A stretch of 64,000 nt of DNA, taken from positions 62,001-126,000 of the forward strand of contig NZ_JASAOI010000051.1 of NCBI RefSeq assembly GCF_029953285.1, in the 5' to 3' direction. Position numbers and translations under genes: made by a program. This DNA is from Yinghuangia seranimata. Lineage in GTDB: Bacteria; Actinomycetota; Actinomycetes; Streptomycetales; Streptomycetaceae. Shown in pieces: positions 1 to 7,276 of the stretch (within the stretch, counting starts at the first letter, position 1; the number at the start of each line of letters is the position of its first letter). The notes beneath the pieces were generated by a model, which did no database searches, was not told where the DNA came from, and saw only the letters and a list, made by a program, of their open reading frames with translations.

Positions 1-1195
1 CCACCTTCACCGGGAACACTCGAGCGGGGTCGTGCAGCCATGCCTCGTCGAGGGACACCTGCAGCGCGGGAGCCCCGTCGACAGTGGTCAGGCTGTAGGT
101 CACGCCAGTCGACACCGCGCCTTCACCGGATATCGCAGAGACGTGCGCGTCTTCCATGTAGCCGTGCGGCAGTGTCTGCCGGACCACCCCGTCGGCGTCC
201 TTGAAAAGCACATTCCCGTCCGCGTCCAGCGACGGCGTGAGCCCAGTCAGTGCGAACGGGTAGGTGAAGCTGGTCGGCGCGGTCGCTTCCTTGAGGACGA
301 GGGTCTCCTTGACCTGGCGCGGCTGGGCCTCGAACACCACATCCGTTCCGGGCAGGACGCCCCCGTAGGTGACGGTGCTGCCGTCCACTGAAGCGTTCGC
401 CGCGGCCGCGCCGCGCAGCCCGAACGCGACTTGGTGCTGGGCGTCCGGCCCGGACGCGACCAGACGCGGGTCGGCGGCGTTGGGGGCGAATGTGGGCTTG
501 GCGTTGTTCTGCTTCTGCGTCCAACGGCCGCTCTGCTCTTGGACCAGCGCCGTGTCGATCGGCGCCCACGAGCCGTCCGGTTGTTGGAAGTTCACTGTGC
601 CCGTGTACAGGCGGGCGGTACGTGTGCCGTCCGGGTTCTGGAACACCGACCGGTCTGCCGCGCTCTCCTTGCCCAGCATCGGGCCCGGCGCCGGCATGCC
701 TGCGGGTGACGCCTCCGACTTCGCGGCATCGGCGGGAGCCTGCGGTGCCGTGCCGTCGCCTGGCTGCCATGCCCGGGCGGGCTTGGCCCCGTCGGGAACA
801 CTGCGCGTGTCCGTGACGGCAGTGGGCGTGCGCGGCTCAGGCGCGGGCGGCGCCGGGTCCGGAGCGTCCGCATCCGGCGGCAGCTCCCCCTCGCCCGGAA
901 CTCGCGGATTTGCCGGGCCCTGCACCCGCAGCTTGCGCGCGGGGCCGTCGGTCTCGTGCGGCAACCCGGCAGCGCTGCCCGCGCGCTGTTGAGGTGTCGA
1001 CGGCGAGCCGTGGCTTGGTCCGCCTTGCGCGGCCCACGCCGTGGCGCCGTCCGTTGCTGTGACCGCGAACACCGCGCCCATAGCCAACACCGCCACCGCC
1101 CGGCGGCCCGCCGCACGCCAACGCCGCCCAGTCCGCCACGGGGAACGCCTGCGCTCAGCCCCTGACGCGTTCTTCGCAGCATCCACCCCGAGCAC
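1..1195 (-). CDS. Secreted RHS/YD-repeat protein, N-terminal part (3' end beyond left edge)
   Basis: Reading leftward, the translation begins near VHVLGVDAAK, has an Arg-rich segment and a hydrophobic stretch (signal peptide ending about AWAAQ), then a Pro/Ala-rich region and the conserved segment WLHDPARVFPVKV at the edge. The same order, including SAAGLPHE and DPARVFPVKV, occurs in the intact giant RHS gene at 7248-18998, so this is the 5' part of a paralogue and not an independent small protein. About 398 codons are visible. I chose the GTG at 1195 because GGGGGAG lies six bases upstream; an internal ATG at 1081 is in frame but would split the signal peptide. The RHS shell and the C-terminal toxin are outside the window, so the effector type cannot be told. 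The protein is presumably exported by Sec. Confidence 0.8.
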   Translation of the reverse strand, partial: MLGVDAAKNASGAERRRSPWRTGRRWRAAGRRAVAVLAMGAVFAVTATDGATAWAAQGGPSHGSPSTPQQRAGSAAGLPHETDGPARKLRVQGPANPRVPGEGELPPDADAPDPAPPAPEPRTPTAVTDTRSVPDGAKPARAWQPGDGTAPQAPADAAKSEASPAGMPAPGPMLGKESAADRSVFQNPDGTRTARLYTGTVNFQQPDGSWAPIDTALVQEQSGRWTQKQNNAKPTFAPNAADPRLVASGPDAQHQVAFGLRGAAAANASVDGSTVTYGGVLPGTDVVFEAQPRQVKETLVLKEATAPTSFTYPFALTGLTPSLDADGNVLFKDADGVVRQTLPHGYMEDAHVSAISGEGAVSTGVTYSLTTVDGAPALQVSLDEAWLHDPARVFPVKV

Positions 1196-1571
1196 GTGCA
1201 ACTCCCCCACAGACGAGCAAGTTTCCGTGGGCAGCGCACACGGCGATCGAAGATCTATCCGGGCACGGGACATGACAGCAACCAACGGGCGGGATCCGCA
1301 GATGACAGATCGTCAGCAAACCTCACCGTTGGCCCGGTTTGAGTCTGATGGATTTTTCATTCGCATGACCAAAGCCCGAAAGTTCTTTGGCGACAATCCG
1401 ATTTGCTGATCACGTCGCACTCCGGGCAAGTGTTCGCTTCTGGCACGCTCGCCACGCGGACAGGGCGGCGCAGGACCGCAGCATGGCTACCCCGTCAGGT
1501 CTGGGCTCCGTCCAGGCCTGTGAGTTCCACCGCCAACCCGCGACGCCGGTCGCCGACCCAGGAACGCTCAG
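1196..1571. promoter_or_regulatory. Divergent intergenic region between RHS paralogue and S8 protease
   Basis: There is no convincing gene in these 376 bases. The stretch around 1340-1410 is clearly more AT-rich than its surroundings and lies between two divergent starts, so both promoters probably lie here. I could not pick exact -35/-10 boxes with confidence. Confidence 0.4.
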
Positions 1572-2780
1572 GTGACGACCATGAGACTCCCACGCGCGCA
1601 CACACACCGCGCCGGCCGCAGACTCTTTTGCGCCACAGCCGTGTTGACGGTTCTGGCGTTCACCACCCCGGCGCTCGCCGATCCGGCATGGCCACTCGAC
1701 GACCGGCACCTCCACGCCGAACAGGCATGGCAGATCTCCCAGGGTGACGGAGTCCTCATCGCCGTCGTCGACACCGGTGTGGCCGCCGACCATCCCGACC
1801 TCGCCGGGCAAGTCCGAACCGGGACGGGGTTCGTCGGCCTCGCTGGCGACCAGGGCACCACCGACGTCTCCGCCGACTCCCACGGCACCTCCGTAGCCGC
1901 GATCATCGCCGGAACCGGCGCCTCGTCAAACGGCAGCGGGGTCAAAGGCCTGGCCCCTCGAGCTTCGATCCTGCCGATCCGCGTCAGCCTGCAGAACGAC
2001 GTCGAAGCCGGCACCGTCGCACAGGCCATCGCCTACGCCGCCGACCACGGCGCCAAGGTCATCAACATCTCGCTCGGCACCCCCGACCCAGACCCCGCCC
2101 TGCGCGCCGCCGTCAAGTACGCCCAAGACCGCGACTGCGTCATCGTCGCCTCCGCCGGCAACACCGGTCGGGAATCCAACGAGCCGATGTATCCGGCGTC
2201 GTTCCCCGGCGTCATCAATGTCACCGGCGTCGGAACGGACTACCGCTTCTGGCCCCGCAGTCAGTCAGGGTCTGGCAGCAGCATCGCCGCGCCGGCAACC
2301 GACATTCGCTCGGCGAACAACAAGGGGCAGTACGTCCGAACCGAGGGCACGAGCTACTCGGCGGCCTACGTTTCCGCGACGGCAGCCCTCGTCCGAGCGC
2401 GTTACCCGCAACTCACTGCAGCCCAGGTGGTCCGCCAGCTCGTCGACACAGCCAAGCCACAAGGCCCGCATGATCAGTACGGCCACGGCATCCTCGATCC
2501 GCTGAACGCAGTTTCCCGCGCACCGGACACGGTCCACACCGACAACCCGCTCACTGCGGCGCCGAACGCGGATGGGTCGTCGTCGCCCGTGCTCCTCATC
2601 GTTTCCGCGGGTTCCGCCGTCGTGATGACGGCCGCGGGGGGGTGGTGGCTCACCAGGCGCCGCCGTGCGAAGGCTCCGGTTCCCGCGCCGATCGCATCCA
2701 AGCCGCGGAGCCCCCGGGCGCCAGCCGCATCGCCACCACGACAACGTTCCAAGTCCAAGACGAAGGCGCGCCGCCGATGA
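1572..2780 (+). CDS. Mycosin-like membrane-anchored subtilisin (S8) protease
   Basis: A subtilisin-family serine protease acting outside the membrane. An N-terminal signal peptide (about residues 15-36, ending PALADP) is followed by an S8 domain with Asp67 in AVVDTGV, His104 in DSHGTSVA, the oxyanion Asn197 in ASAGNTG and the nucleophile Ser261 in GTSYSAAYVS. A hydrophobic segment at about 337-360 is followed by RRRR and a Pro/Lys/Arg-rich tail, giving the N-out/C-in topology of MycP proteases of type VII (ESX) secretion. No EccC, EccB or WxG100 genes are visible, so a T7SS link is family inference only. The stop overlaps the next start as ATGA, meaning translational coupling. Its place between two secreted RHS genes suggests a possible role in processing exported proteins. 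All catalytic residues are present. Confidence 0.85.
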   Translation: MTTMRLPRAHTHRAGRRLFCATAVLTVLAFTTPALADPAWPLDDRHLHAEQAWQISQGDGVLIAVVDTGVAADHPDLAGQVRTGTGFVGLAGDQGTTDVSADSHGTSVAAIIAGTGASSNGSGVKGLAPRASILPIRVSLQNDVEAGTVAQAIAYAADHGAKVINISLGTPDPDPALRAAVKYAQDRDCVIVASAGNTGRESNEPMYPASFPGVINVTGVGTDYRFWPRSQSGSGSSIAAPATDIRSANNKGQYVRTEGTSYSAAYVSATAALVRARYPQLTAAQVVRQLVDTAKPQGPHDQYGHGILDPLNAVSRAPDTVHTDNPLTAAPNADGSSSPVLLIVSAGSAVVMTAAGGWWLTRRRRAKAPVPAPIASKPRSPRAPAASPPRQRSKSKTKARRR

Positions 2781-3361
2781 CCCCCCGTAACGCCCAGACC
2801 GCTGCCGCGAATCCGGTCCTTCGCATCGTCCGGTCGACCTCCCGCAGAACCCGCCTCGTCATCGCGGGCGCAATCGGCACCCTTGCCGCTGCGGCAGTCG
2901 CAGCCTGGATATGGTGGCCAACCGGCAACCATGGTGAGCCCGTCGTTGCCAACAACTATTCACTCAACTTCAAGGTCTGCTTCGTCGATTACCCCGACGA
3001 CACGGCCAGCGCCGCCGCATCCGACGCCACATGGCGTGCACTCCAGCAGACGGCTGCCACAGGAACCGTCAACGCCGAACGCGTGACGATTCCGCCGGGC
3101 TCCACCGACCTCGCCACCTACGTCGCCGGCATGACCCAACGCCGCTGCGGACTCATCGCCACCGTCGGCACTCCCCTCGACACCGCCGTCCACAGCGCCG
3201 CAGCCGCGAACGCCGCTCAGCAGTTCTTGAGCATCAGCGACACGAGTTCCAACACCACGCCGAACATCAGTGTCGTCTCCGGGAGCAGCACCGAACTCCC
3301 CAGCCGGATCCAGGAGATCGTGGCCCAGCTCGCGCGGCCCGCCGGAACTACCAAGCCGTGA
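2777..3361 (+). CDS. Membrane-anchored BMP/periplasmic-binding-like protein, C-terminus truncated by IS
   Basis: The start is set at the ATG overlapping the protease stop (ATGA). About 194 codons encode a basic N-terminus, one membrane segment (LVIAGAIGTLAAAAVAAWIWW), then a soluble region with FKVCFVDYPDD and TQRRCGLIATVGTPLDTAV. That region resembles the first half of basic-membrane-protein (BMP) or type-1 periplasmic-binding folds; intact family members are usually near or above 300 aa. The stop codon TGA at 3359-3361 uses as its last base the first base of an IS inverted repeat, so the original 3' end was probably lost by insertion. Coupling to the S8 protease suggests the two proteins work together on the cell surface. 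The family assignment is tentative. Confidence 0.5.
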   Translation: MTPRNAQTAAANPVLRIVRSTSRRTRLVIAGAIGTLAAAAVAAWIWWPTGNHGEPVVANNYSLNFKVCFVDYPDDTASAAASDATWRALQQTAATGTVNAERVTIPPGSTDLATYVAGMTQRRCGLIATVGTPLDTAVHSAAAANAAQQFLSISDTSSNTTPNISVVSGSSTELPSRIQEIVAQLARPAGTTKP

Positions 3362-3670
3362 CCCTGTGGATGCTGATTATTACGTCCGTGCAGATCAAGC
3401 GGCATGTCGGTATTCGTGGAGGGTGCCGCCGAGTCTGTCGTGTCGGCGTATGTCAAGGTGCGTGATCCGATCGGGGTCGGTGATCAGATCGGGCAGCGCA
3501 CATAGTGGCGCCGCCTGGTGGAGGATTCGGTGCGGCCGATGCGTGTTGCAGTGCTGCCCGAACTCGCGCAACGCGTGGACTCCGGCGACGCCCGCGTCTT
3601 CCAGGTCCATGACCAGGTTCCGGACTGCCTCGGTGACCCACGCGGCGGTGGGGTGCGCGGTGCGCGGATG
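3361..3670 (-). mobile_element. Remnant of rve-type IS (same family as 32346-33555)
   Basis: The right half of the element is present in inverse orientation. The outer end begins ACCCTGTGGATGCT, close to the right end ACCCTGTAGGTGCC of the better copy. Minus-strand frames give the transposase C-terminus (HRPHRILHQAAP, then LDIRRHDRLGGTLHEYRHAA) and, upstream, AAWVTEAVRNL-VMDLEDAG. These two segments are joined directly, whereas about 100 codons separate them in the 32-kb copy, so there is an internal deletion. The left end of the element is missing. Confidence 0.75.
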
Positions 3671-4003
3671 GCTTTTTCGGCACCCATAATCCGCCCCACT
3701 GGTGTCGCCAGGCCGGTTGCGTCTTCAGTGTCGGGCAGCGTAGGCAGCCCGGCCTGGGGCAGCCCAAGGAGTTGCCGGACGATGGCGCGTGCTTGCACGG
3801 CCAACGCGGCAAGGTCGGGAACGGTAGCACCGTCAACGAGCTGGGTCCGTCAGCTAAGCCGCGCTCCTGCACGATGCCGACCGCCCGTGGGCCGCAGTCG
3901 CTGTCGCGGGCGAAGACCGCCACGCCGGACATGCCTTGCGGCTAGAACCTGCGGTGCAGAACTGCCTCGTGACAGAGCGCATCGTGCCTTGAAGGCGCAA
4001 GCA
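3671..4003 (-). pseudogene. Decayed unassigned coding remnant next to the IS fragment
   Basis: Minus-strand frames contain coding-like stretches (GVAVFARDSDCG, then after a one-base frame change VPDLAALAVQARAIVRQLL) but no continuous gene. I do not recognise the family. The adjoining IS fragment makes this a likely broken gene, or the unmatched part of the element. Confidence 0.3.
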
Positions 4004-5584
4004 TCAGATGCAGCCCTTCTGAACCAGTTCGGCCGATACCGTCCCGTGTATCAGATATGTGGCGACCGCCCTGTCGATGCACGAACTCCCGGTTCCGAAC
4101 GCGGTGTGGCCGCCTCTGAGCAGGGATATCCGTACCGCGTTGCCGAGTTGTTCCGCCAAGCGCTTGGCTGCGGCGGGTGGGGTGACCGGGTCCCCGAAGT
4201 TTCCGATGACCAGGACCGGGGTGCCGGGCGGTGCTTTGACCGGATGGGGCGGCTCGTTGGCCCTGCTCGGCCACAAGGCGCAGTCCTGGCGGGCCAGTTC
4301 GGCCGCGGTGGTGCCGCGGGCGTACAGGGGGGCGTCTTCGCCGAGCTCGTCCAAGGCCTGCTGCACGCGCTCCGCGGACGGGGTGTCACCCGGCGAATCG
4401 GCGCAGCTGATGGCCTCGAAGGCGTCCGCGGAGTTGTCGTAACGGCCGTCTTCGGCACGTCCGTTGAACTGGTCGGCGAAGGAGAGCAGGTCGGTGCCGT
4501 CGTGGTCGCGTATGGCGGCGGTGAGGGCGTCGCGCAGCGGCTGCCAGGTGGTGGCGTCGCCGTAGAGCATGCCGATGGTGCCGCTCCACCCCAGGTTGGC
4601 GGTGAGCTGTCGGCCGGGGGTGTGGGTAGGCAGAGGGGCGTCGCGCAGTCCGTCGAGGAAGTCGGCGGCGGCCGACGGGGCCTTGTCCGGGTCGTTGCCG
4701 AGCGGGCAGTCGGCGTAGTGGGTGCAGTCCTTGGCGAAGTGGGACAGCGCTATGTCGAAGCCGACGGCCTGTTCGACGGACGCACTGAGGCGGTCCTGCG
4801 CCGGGTCGACCGCACCGTCCAGCACGATGCGTCCGGCGCGGTCGGGGAACTGCTCCACGTAGCGGGTTCCCAGGTAGGTGCCGTAGGAGAGACCGAGGTA
4901 GTCGAGCTTCGCCTGCCCCAGAGCGCCGCGCAGGACGTCCATGTCGCGGGCGGTGTCACGGGTGCCGATGAAGGGCAGCAGGTCGCCGGACTTCTGCCGG
5001 CACCCGGCGGCGAACTCGCGGTCGAGCCGGTCCTTGTAGGCGGCGCGCTCGCTGTCGGCGGTCGGCCCGTCGGCGGTGTTGCGCGCGTCGCGCGCCGCGT
5101 CGTCCAGGCAGCGCACCGGACTGCTGGCGCCCACCCCGCGCGGATCGAACGCGACGACGTCGAACCGGGCATGCAGCGTGCCCGCGAAGCTGTCCGCGGC
5201 CCCGAAGAGCCACTGGACACCGGACGCTCCTGGGCCGGGGTTGGTGACCAGCGCACCGATGCGTTCGTCCTTCTCCGAGGCCGGCAGCATGGCCATGGCG
5301 AGGTCGATGGTGCGGCCGGTCGGGTTCGCGTAGTCCAGTGGCACGCGCAGCGTCGTGCACCGGAAGTCATCGTTCTCGGTGCCCGCGTCGTCGGCGCAAG
5401 GATGCCAGTCGAGTCGTTGTTCGTAGAACGCGCGCAGCTCCGGGGTCCCGCCGACCACCGCGGGGTCTCGTGGCTCGGCGCCTCCGCCCTTTGAACCTGA
5501 CGTGCACCCGGTGAGAGCCAGCACGGGTATCGCAAGAACCGCCGTAATGCGGCGCACCAGAAAGCCGTTCACCCAAAGAACCAT
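4004..5584 (-). CDS. Secreted alpha/beta-hydrolase, tripeptidyl-aminopeptidase (Tap/SlpD-E)-like lipoprotein
   Basis: An extracellular peptidase of the alpha/beta-hydrolase fold that in actinomycetes removes N-terminal tripeptides. The N-terminus has a signal peptide with lipobox LALTGC. The hydrolase core shows NPGPGASG, FDPRGVG, the nucleophile Ser233 in GLSYGTYLG, the acid Asp in GNFGDPVTP and the His in GGHTAFG, then the C-terminal TAP-like domain ending with Cys-rich ELVQKGC. About 526 aa, normal for the family. The frame stays open upstream to 5632; I prefer the ATG at 5584 because it gives a compact signal peptide, but no strong ribosome site marks either start. It stands alone on the minus strand; substrate is unknown. 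Confidence 0.85.
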   Translation of the reverse strand: MVLWVNGFLVRRITAVLAIPVLALTGCTSGSKGGGAEPRDPAVVGGTPELRAFYEQRLDWHPCADDAGTENDDFRCTTLRVPLDYANPTGRTIDLAMAMLPASEKDERIGALVTNPGPGASGVQWLFGAADSFAGTLHARFDVVAFDPRGVGASSPVRCLDDAARDARNTADGPTADSERAAYKDRLDREFAAGCRQKSGDLLPFIGTRDTARDMDVLRGALGQAKLDYLGLSYGTYLGTRYVEQFPDRAGRIVLDGAVDPAQDRLSASVEQAVGFDIALSHFAKDCTHYADCPLGNDPDKAPSAAADFLDGLRDAPLPTHTPGRQLTANLGWSGTIGMLYGDATTWQPLRDALTAAIRDHDGTDLLSFADQFNGRAEDGRYDNSADAFEAISCADSPGDTPSAERVQQALDELGEDAPLYARGTTAAELARQDCALWPSRANEPPHPVKAPPGTPVLVIGNFGDPVTPPAAAKRLAEQLGNAVRISLLRGGHTAFGTGSSCIDRAVATYLIHGTVSAELVQKGCI

Positions 5585-5591
5585 TCGACAG

Positions 5592-5760
5592 GCGGGGCGC
5601 GACGTGGCACCGCGACGGACACGGAACGCCACGTGCGACGTGGACGAGACCAGCGACTTCCCGGGAGGAGAACCAGCCAGGAGTTTGCCAGATCCACCAT
5701 CAAATACGATCTTGCGGGGTGCTGGATCGATTGAAGTTGATCATGTTCTAGAAGCGTCGC
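5592..5760 (-). other. Leader-like sequence resembling the giant RHS gene's 5' region
   Basis: On the minus strand, TGGATCTGGCAAACTCC and then CTGGTT resemble the RHS leader TGGATCTGCCAGGCTC and TTGGTT just before its start (about 20 of 26 positions identical). Further on, GGCGTTCCGTGTCC resembles GGCGTTCCATGTCT inside the RHS signal-peptide codons. It may be a broken RHS 5' end now lying upstream of the aminopeptidase. Confidence 0.3.
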
Positions 5761-5835
5761 TGGGCAAACAATGGCCGCGCTGCGCGGCCGCGGCCGCGGA
5801 TTCCAGGCAGTCCAGCGTCGGCGACCTGGCGGGCG

Positions 5836-5928
5836 GGTTGGGGCCAGGTGGTCGAGCATCGCGTCGAAGGTGTCGTCGAGTTCCCGGAGTTCGCCTATGG
5901 GGCAGATCAGCGCGACGCGTTCGCGCAG
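5836..5928 (-). pseudogene. HAMP-like fragment of a sensor histidine kinase
   Basis: Thirty-one codons on the minus strand read LRERVALICPIGELREL and then DDTFDAMLDHL, the signature of the HAMP segment just before the HisKA helix in actinomycete sensor kinases. An in-frame TAG (5929-5931) lies immediately upstream, and no phospho-acceptor His box follows. It is a fragment with no function expected. Confidence 0.45.
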
Positions 5929-5935
5929 CTAATGG

Positions 5936-6238
5936 AACGACAGAAGACAGCCGGTCGCGGTGCTGCGGGGCGCTGGCCCAAGCACCTAGCCTGAGAGCCA
6001 CCAACCAGCGAACGCCCCTACTGTTGCGAGCGCTCCGGCATCGATCCGTGTCGCTGTCCGCTGGCACTCCGTCAGCCCGGCATGGGCAGCGCGTTCAACG
6101 CCACGTCGGCGGCGGGCCGTCGCACAGCCCGAACCCGCCATCGACGCACGCCAACGGTGCGCTTGTCGACCGGCTTGGCGAACGGCACGCCGGCCGCGAC
6201 CGGACACTGGTCGCGGCCCAAGCCTGACACCGTGGTGA
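5936..6238. other. Gene-poor stretch
   Basis: I see no supported gene or site here. The open frames are short, Arg-rich and without ribosome sites. Confidence 0.4.
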
Positions 6239-6723
6239 TCACGGACGGTTCGCTGACCTAGCTGGTCTTGCTTCACCACTTCGTGAGGAAATCGCCGCGC
6301 TTGCCCCATGCCCGTTCGCCGTGCCAGTTCCGAAATTTCGTGAGAGAGCACGACCCGTGGGACCCGCGCGGAATAGGGTCTCGATGAATTCACCTAGCCG
6401 CCCGGAATTCTGCCCAAACGTTGGGCCCTTTCCAGGCTGAACCACGACCACTCGTCCGGGGTGTCGGACCCGGTACGCCAGTACCGGAAGTCACCATTGA
6501 CGATCCAGCAGGCGGCGCCACTCCAACCTTGCCCGAACTGATCACCGATCCTGGCCACGTCGAACGCTTCGGTGCATGAGAAATAACCAACTCGGCGACG
6601 CCATACACGAGTATCGACATCCAACCTGAACTGCGCTGACAGGTCTTCGACCTTCAAACACCACCGCGCCAGCACCTCTGGAACTTCGGACCGCACGACT
6701 GCAACCGTTCGTCCCCTCAACAA
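6239..6723 (-). pseudogene. Second SUKH/SMI1-like immunity gene, frameshifted
   Basis: Downstream of the intact immunity gene and on the same strand, a first frame contains GAACWIVNGDFRYWRTG, matching the ITTNGDYCYWVT-type core of SUKH proteins. Near 6448 the similarity moves to another frame that begins VVVQPGKG and continues LGEFIETLFRAG, equivalent to FEEFLKALFLDRD of the intact gene. One inserted or deleted base would restore a full protein. Tandem, partly decayed immunity genes are common behind polymorphic-toxin loci. The N-terminal part is not typical SUKH, so the family call rests on the C-terminal half. Confidence 0.5.
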
Positions 6724-6739
6724 CCCAGGGACGCCTCAC

Positions 6740-7276
6740 TCACTCCCGAAAGTGGCTTATGCTATCCGTGCCCGGCCAGTCCCGACGGAAGCAAGACACG
6801 CTGTCTCTATCCAGGAAAAGCGCCTTGAGGAATTCTTCAAATCCTCCCGAGAACTCGGTCCACTGCTCCCCTTTGTGTGTTGAGACAACCACGTTCCAGC
6901 TATCCGGGCCCTGCGGATTGGTGACCCAGTAACAATAGTCACCATTGGTTGTGACACCCCATAGCAAGATTCCGCCGGGATGCGGGAAGGAAGCATAGGG
7001 CGGGCTCTGCTCGTCTTCGAGTTCCGCCTCTTCGGCCAGGAATTCAATCCAGGCGCGATTGCTCTCATTTTCGGAGACGATGTCCATTCCCGGACGGCGC
7101 CCATGGGGGTGGAGGATCCGAATGAACCCGCCTACTACCAGTTCGCGGTAGCGGCCCACAACCTGCTTGTAATCTGCAGGCAAAGCTGTCCCCAGAGCGG
7201 CTTCAACCTCTCCCCAGTCAACCGCAGCGGGTTCACGCCCGGGGAGGTCAAGGACGTGCCATAGCCTTATATCCAC
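6740..7276 (-). CDS. SUKH (SMI1/KNR4) family immunity protein
   Basis: A 178-aa cytoplasmic protein with the SMI1/KNR4 pattern: VDWGEVEAALGTALPADY near the N-terminus, GRRPGMDIVSENE in the middle, PGGILLWGVTTNGDYCYW, then VVVSTHKGEQW and FEEFLKALF. SUKH proteins are known immunity partners of many RHS/CdiA-type toxins, especially nucleases. The GTG start (7276) lies inside the last 29 bases of the giant RHS gene, whose product ends in a nuclease domain. That overlap makes this protein the obvious cognate antidote, translated with the toxin. Length and motifs are intact. Binding to the nuclease is inferred from position and family, not shown. Confidence 0.85.
   Translation of the reverse strand: MDIRLWHVLDLPGREPAAVDWGEVEAALGTALPADYKQVVGRYRELVVGGFIRILHPHGRRPGMDIVSENESNRAWIEFLAEEAELEDEQSPPYASFPHPGGILLWGVTTNGDYCYWVTNPQGPDSWNVVVSTHKGEQWTEFSGGFEEFLKALFLDRDSVSCFRRDWPGTDSISHFRE

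Noticed and set aside
3518-5494. 658-codon plus-strand frame
   Set aside because: Antisense to the aminopeptidase, whose catalytic triad, signal peptide and length are all correct.
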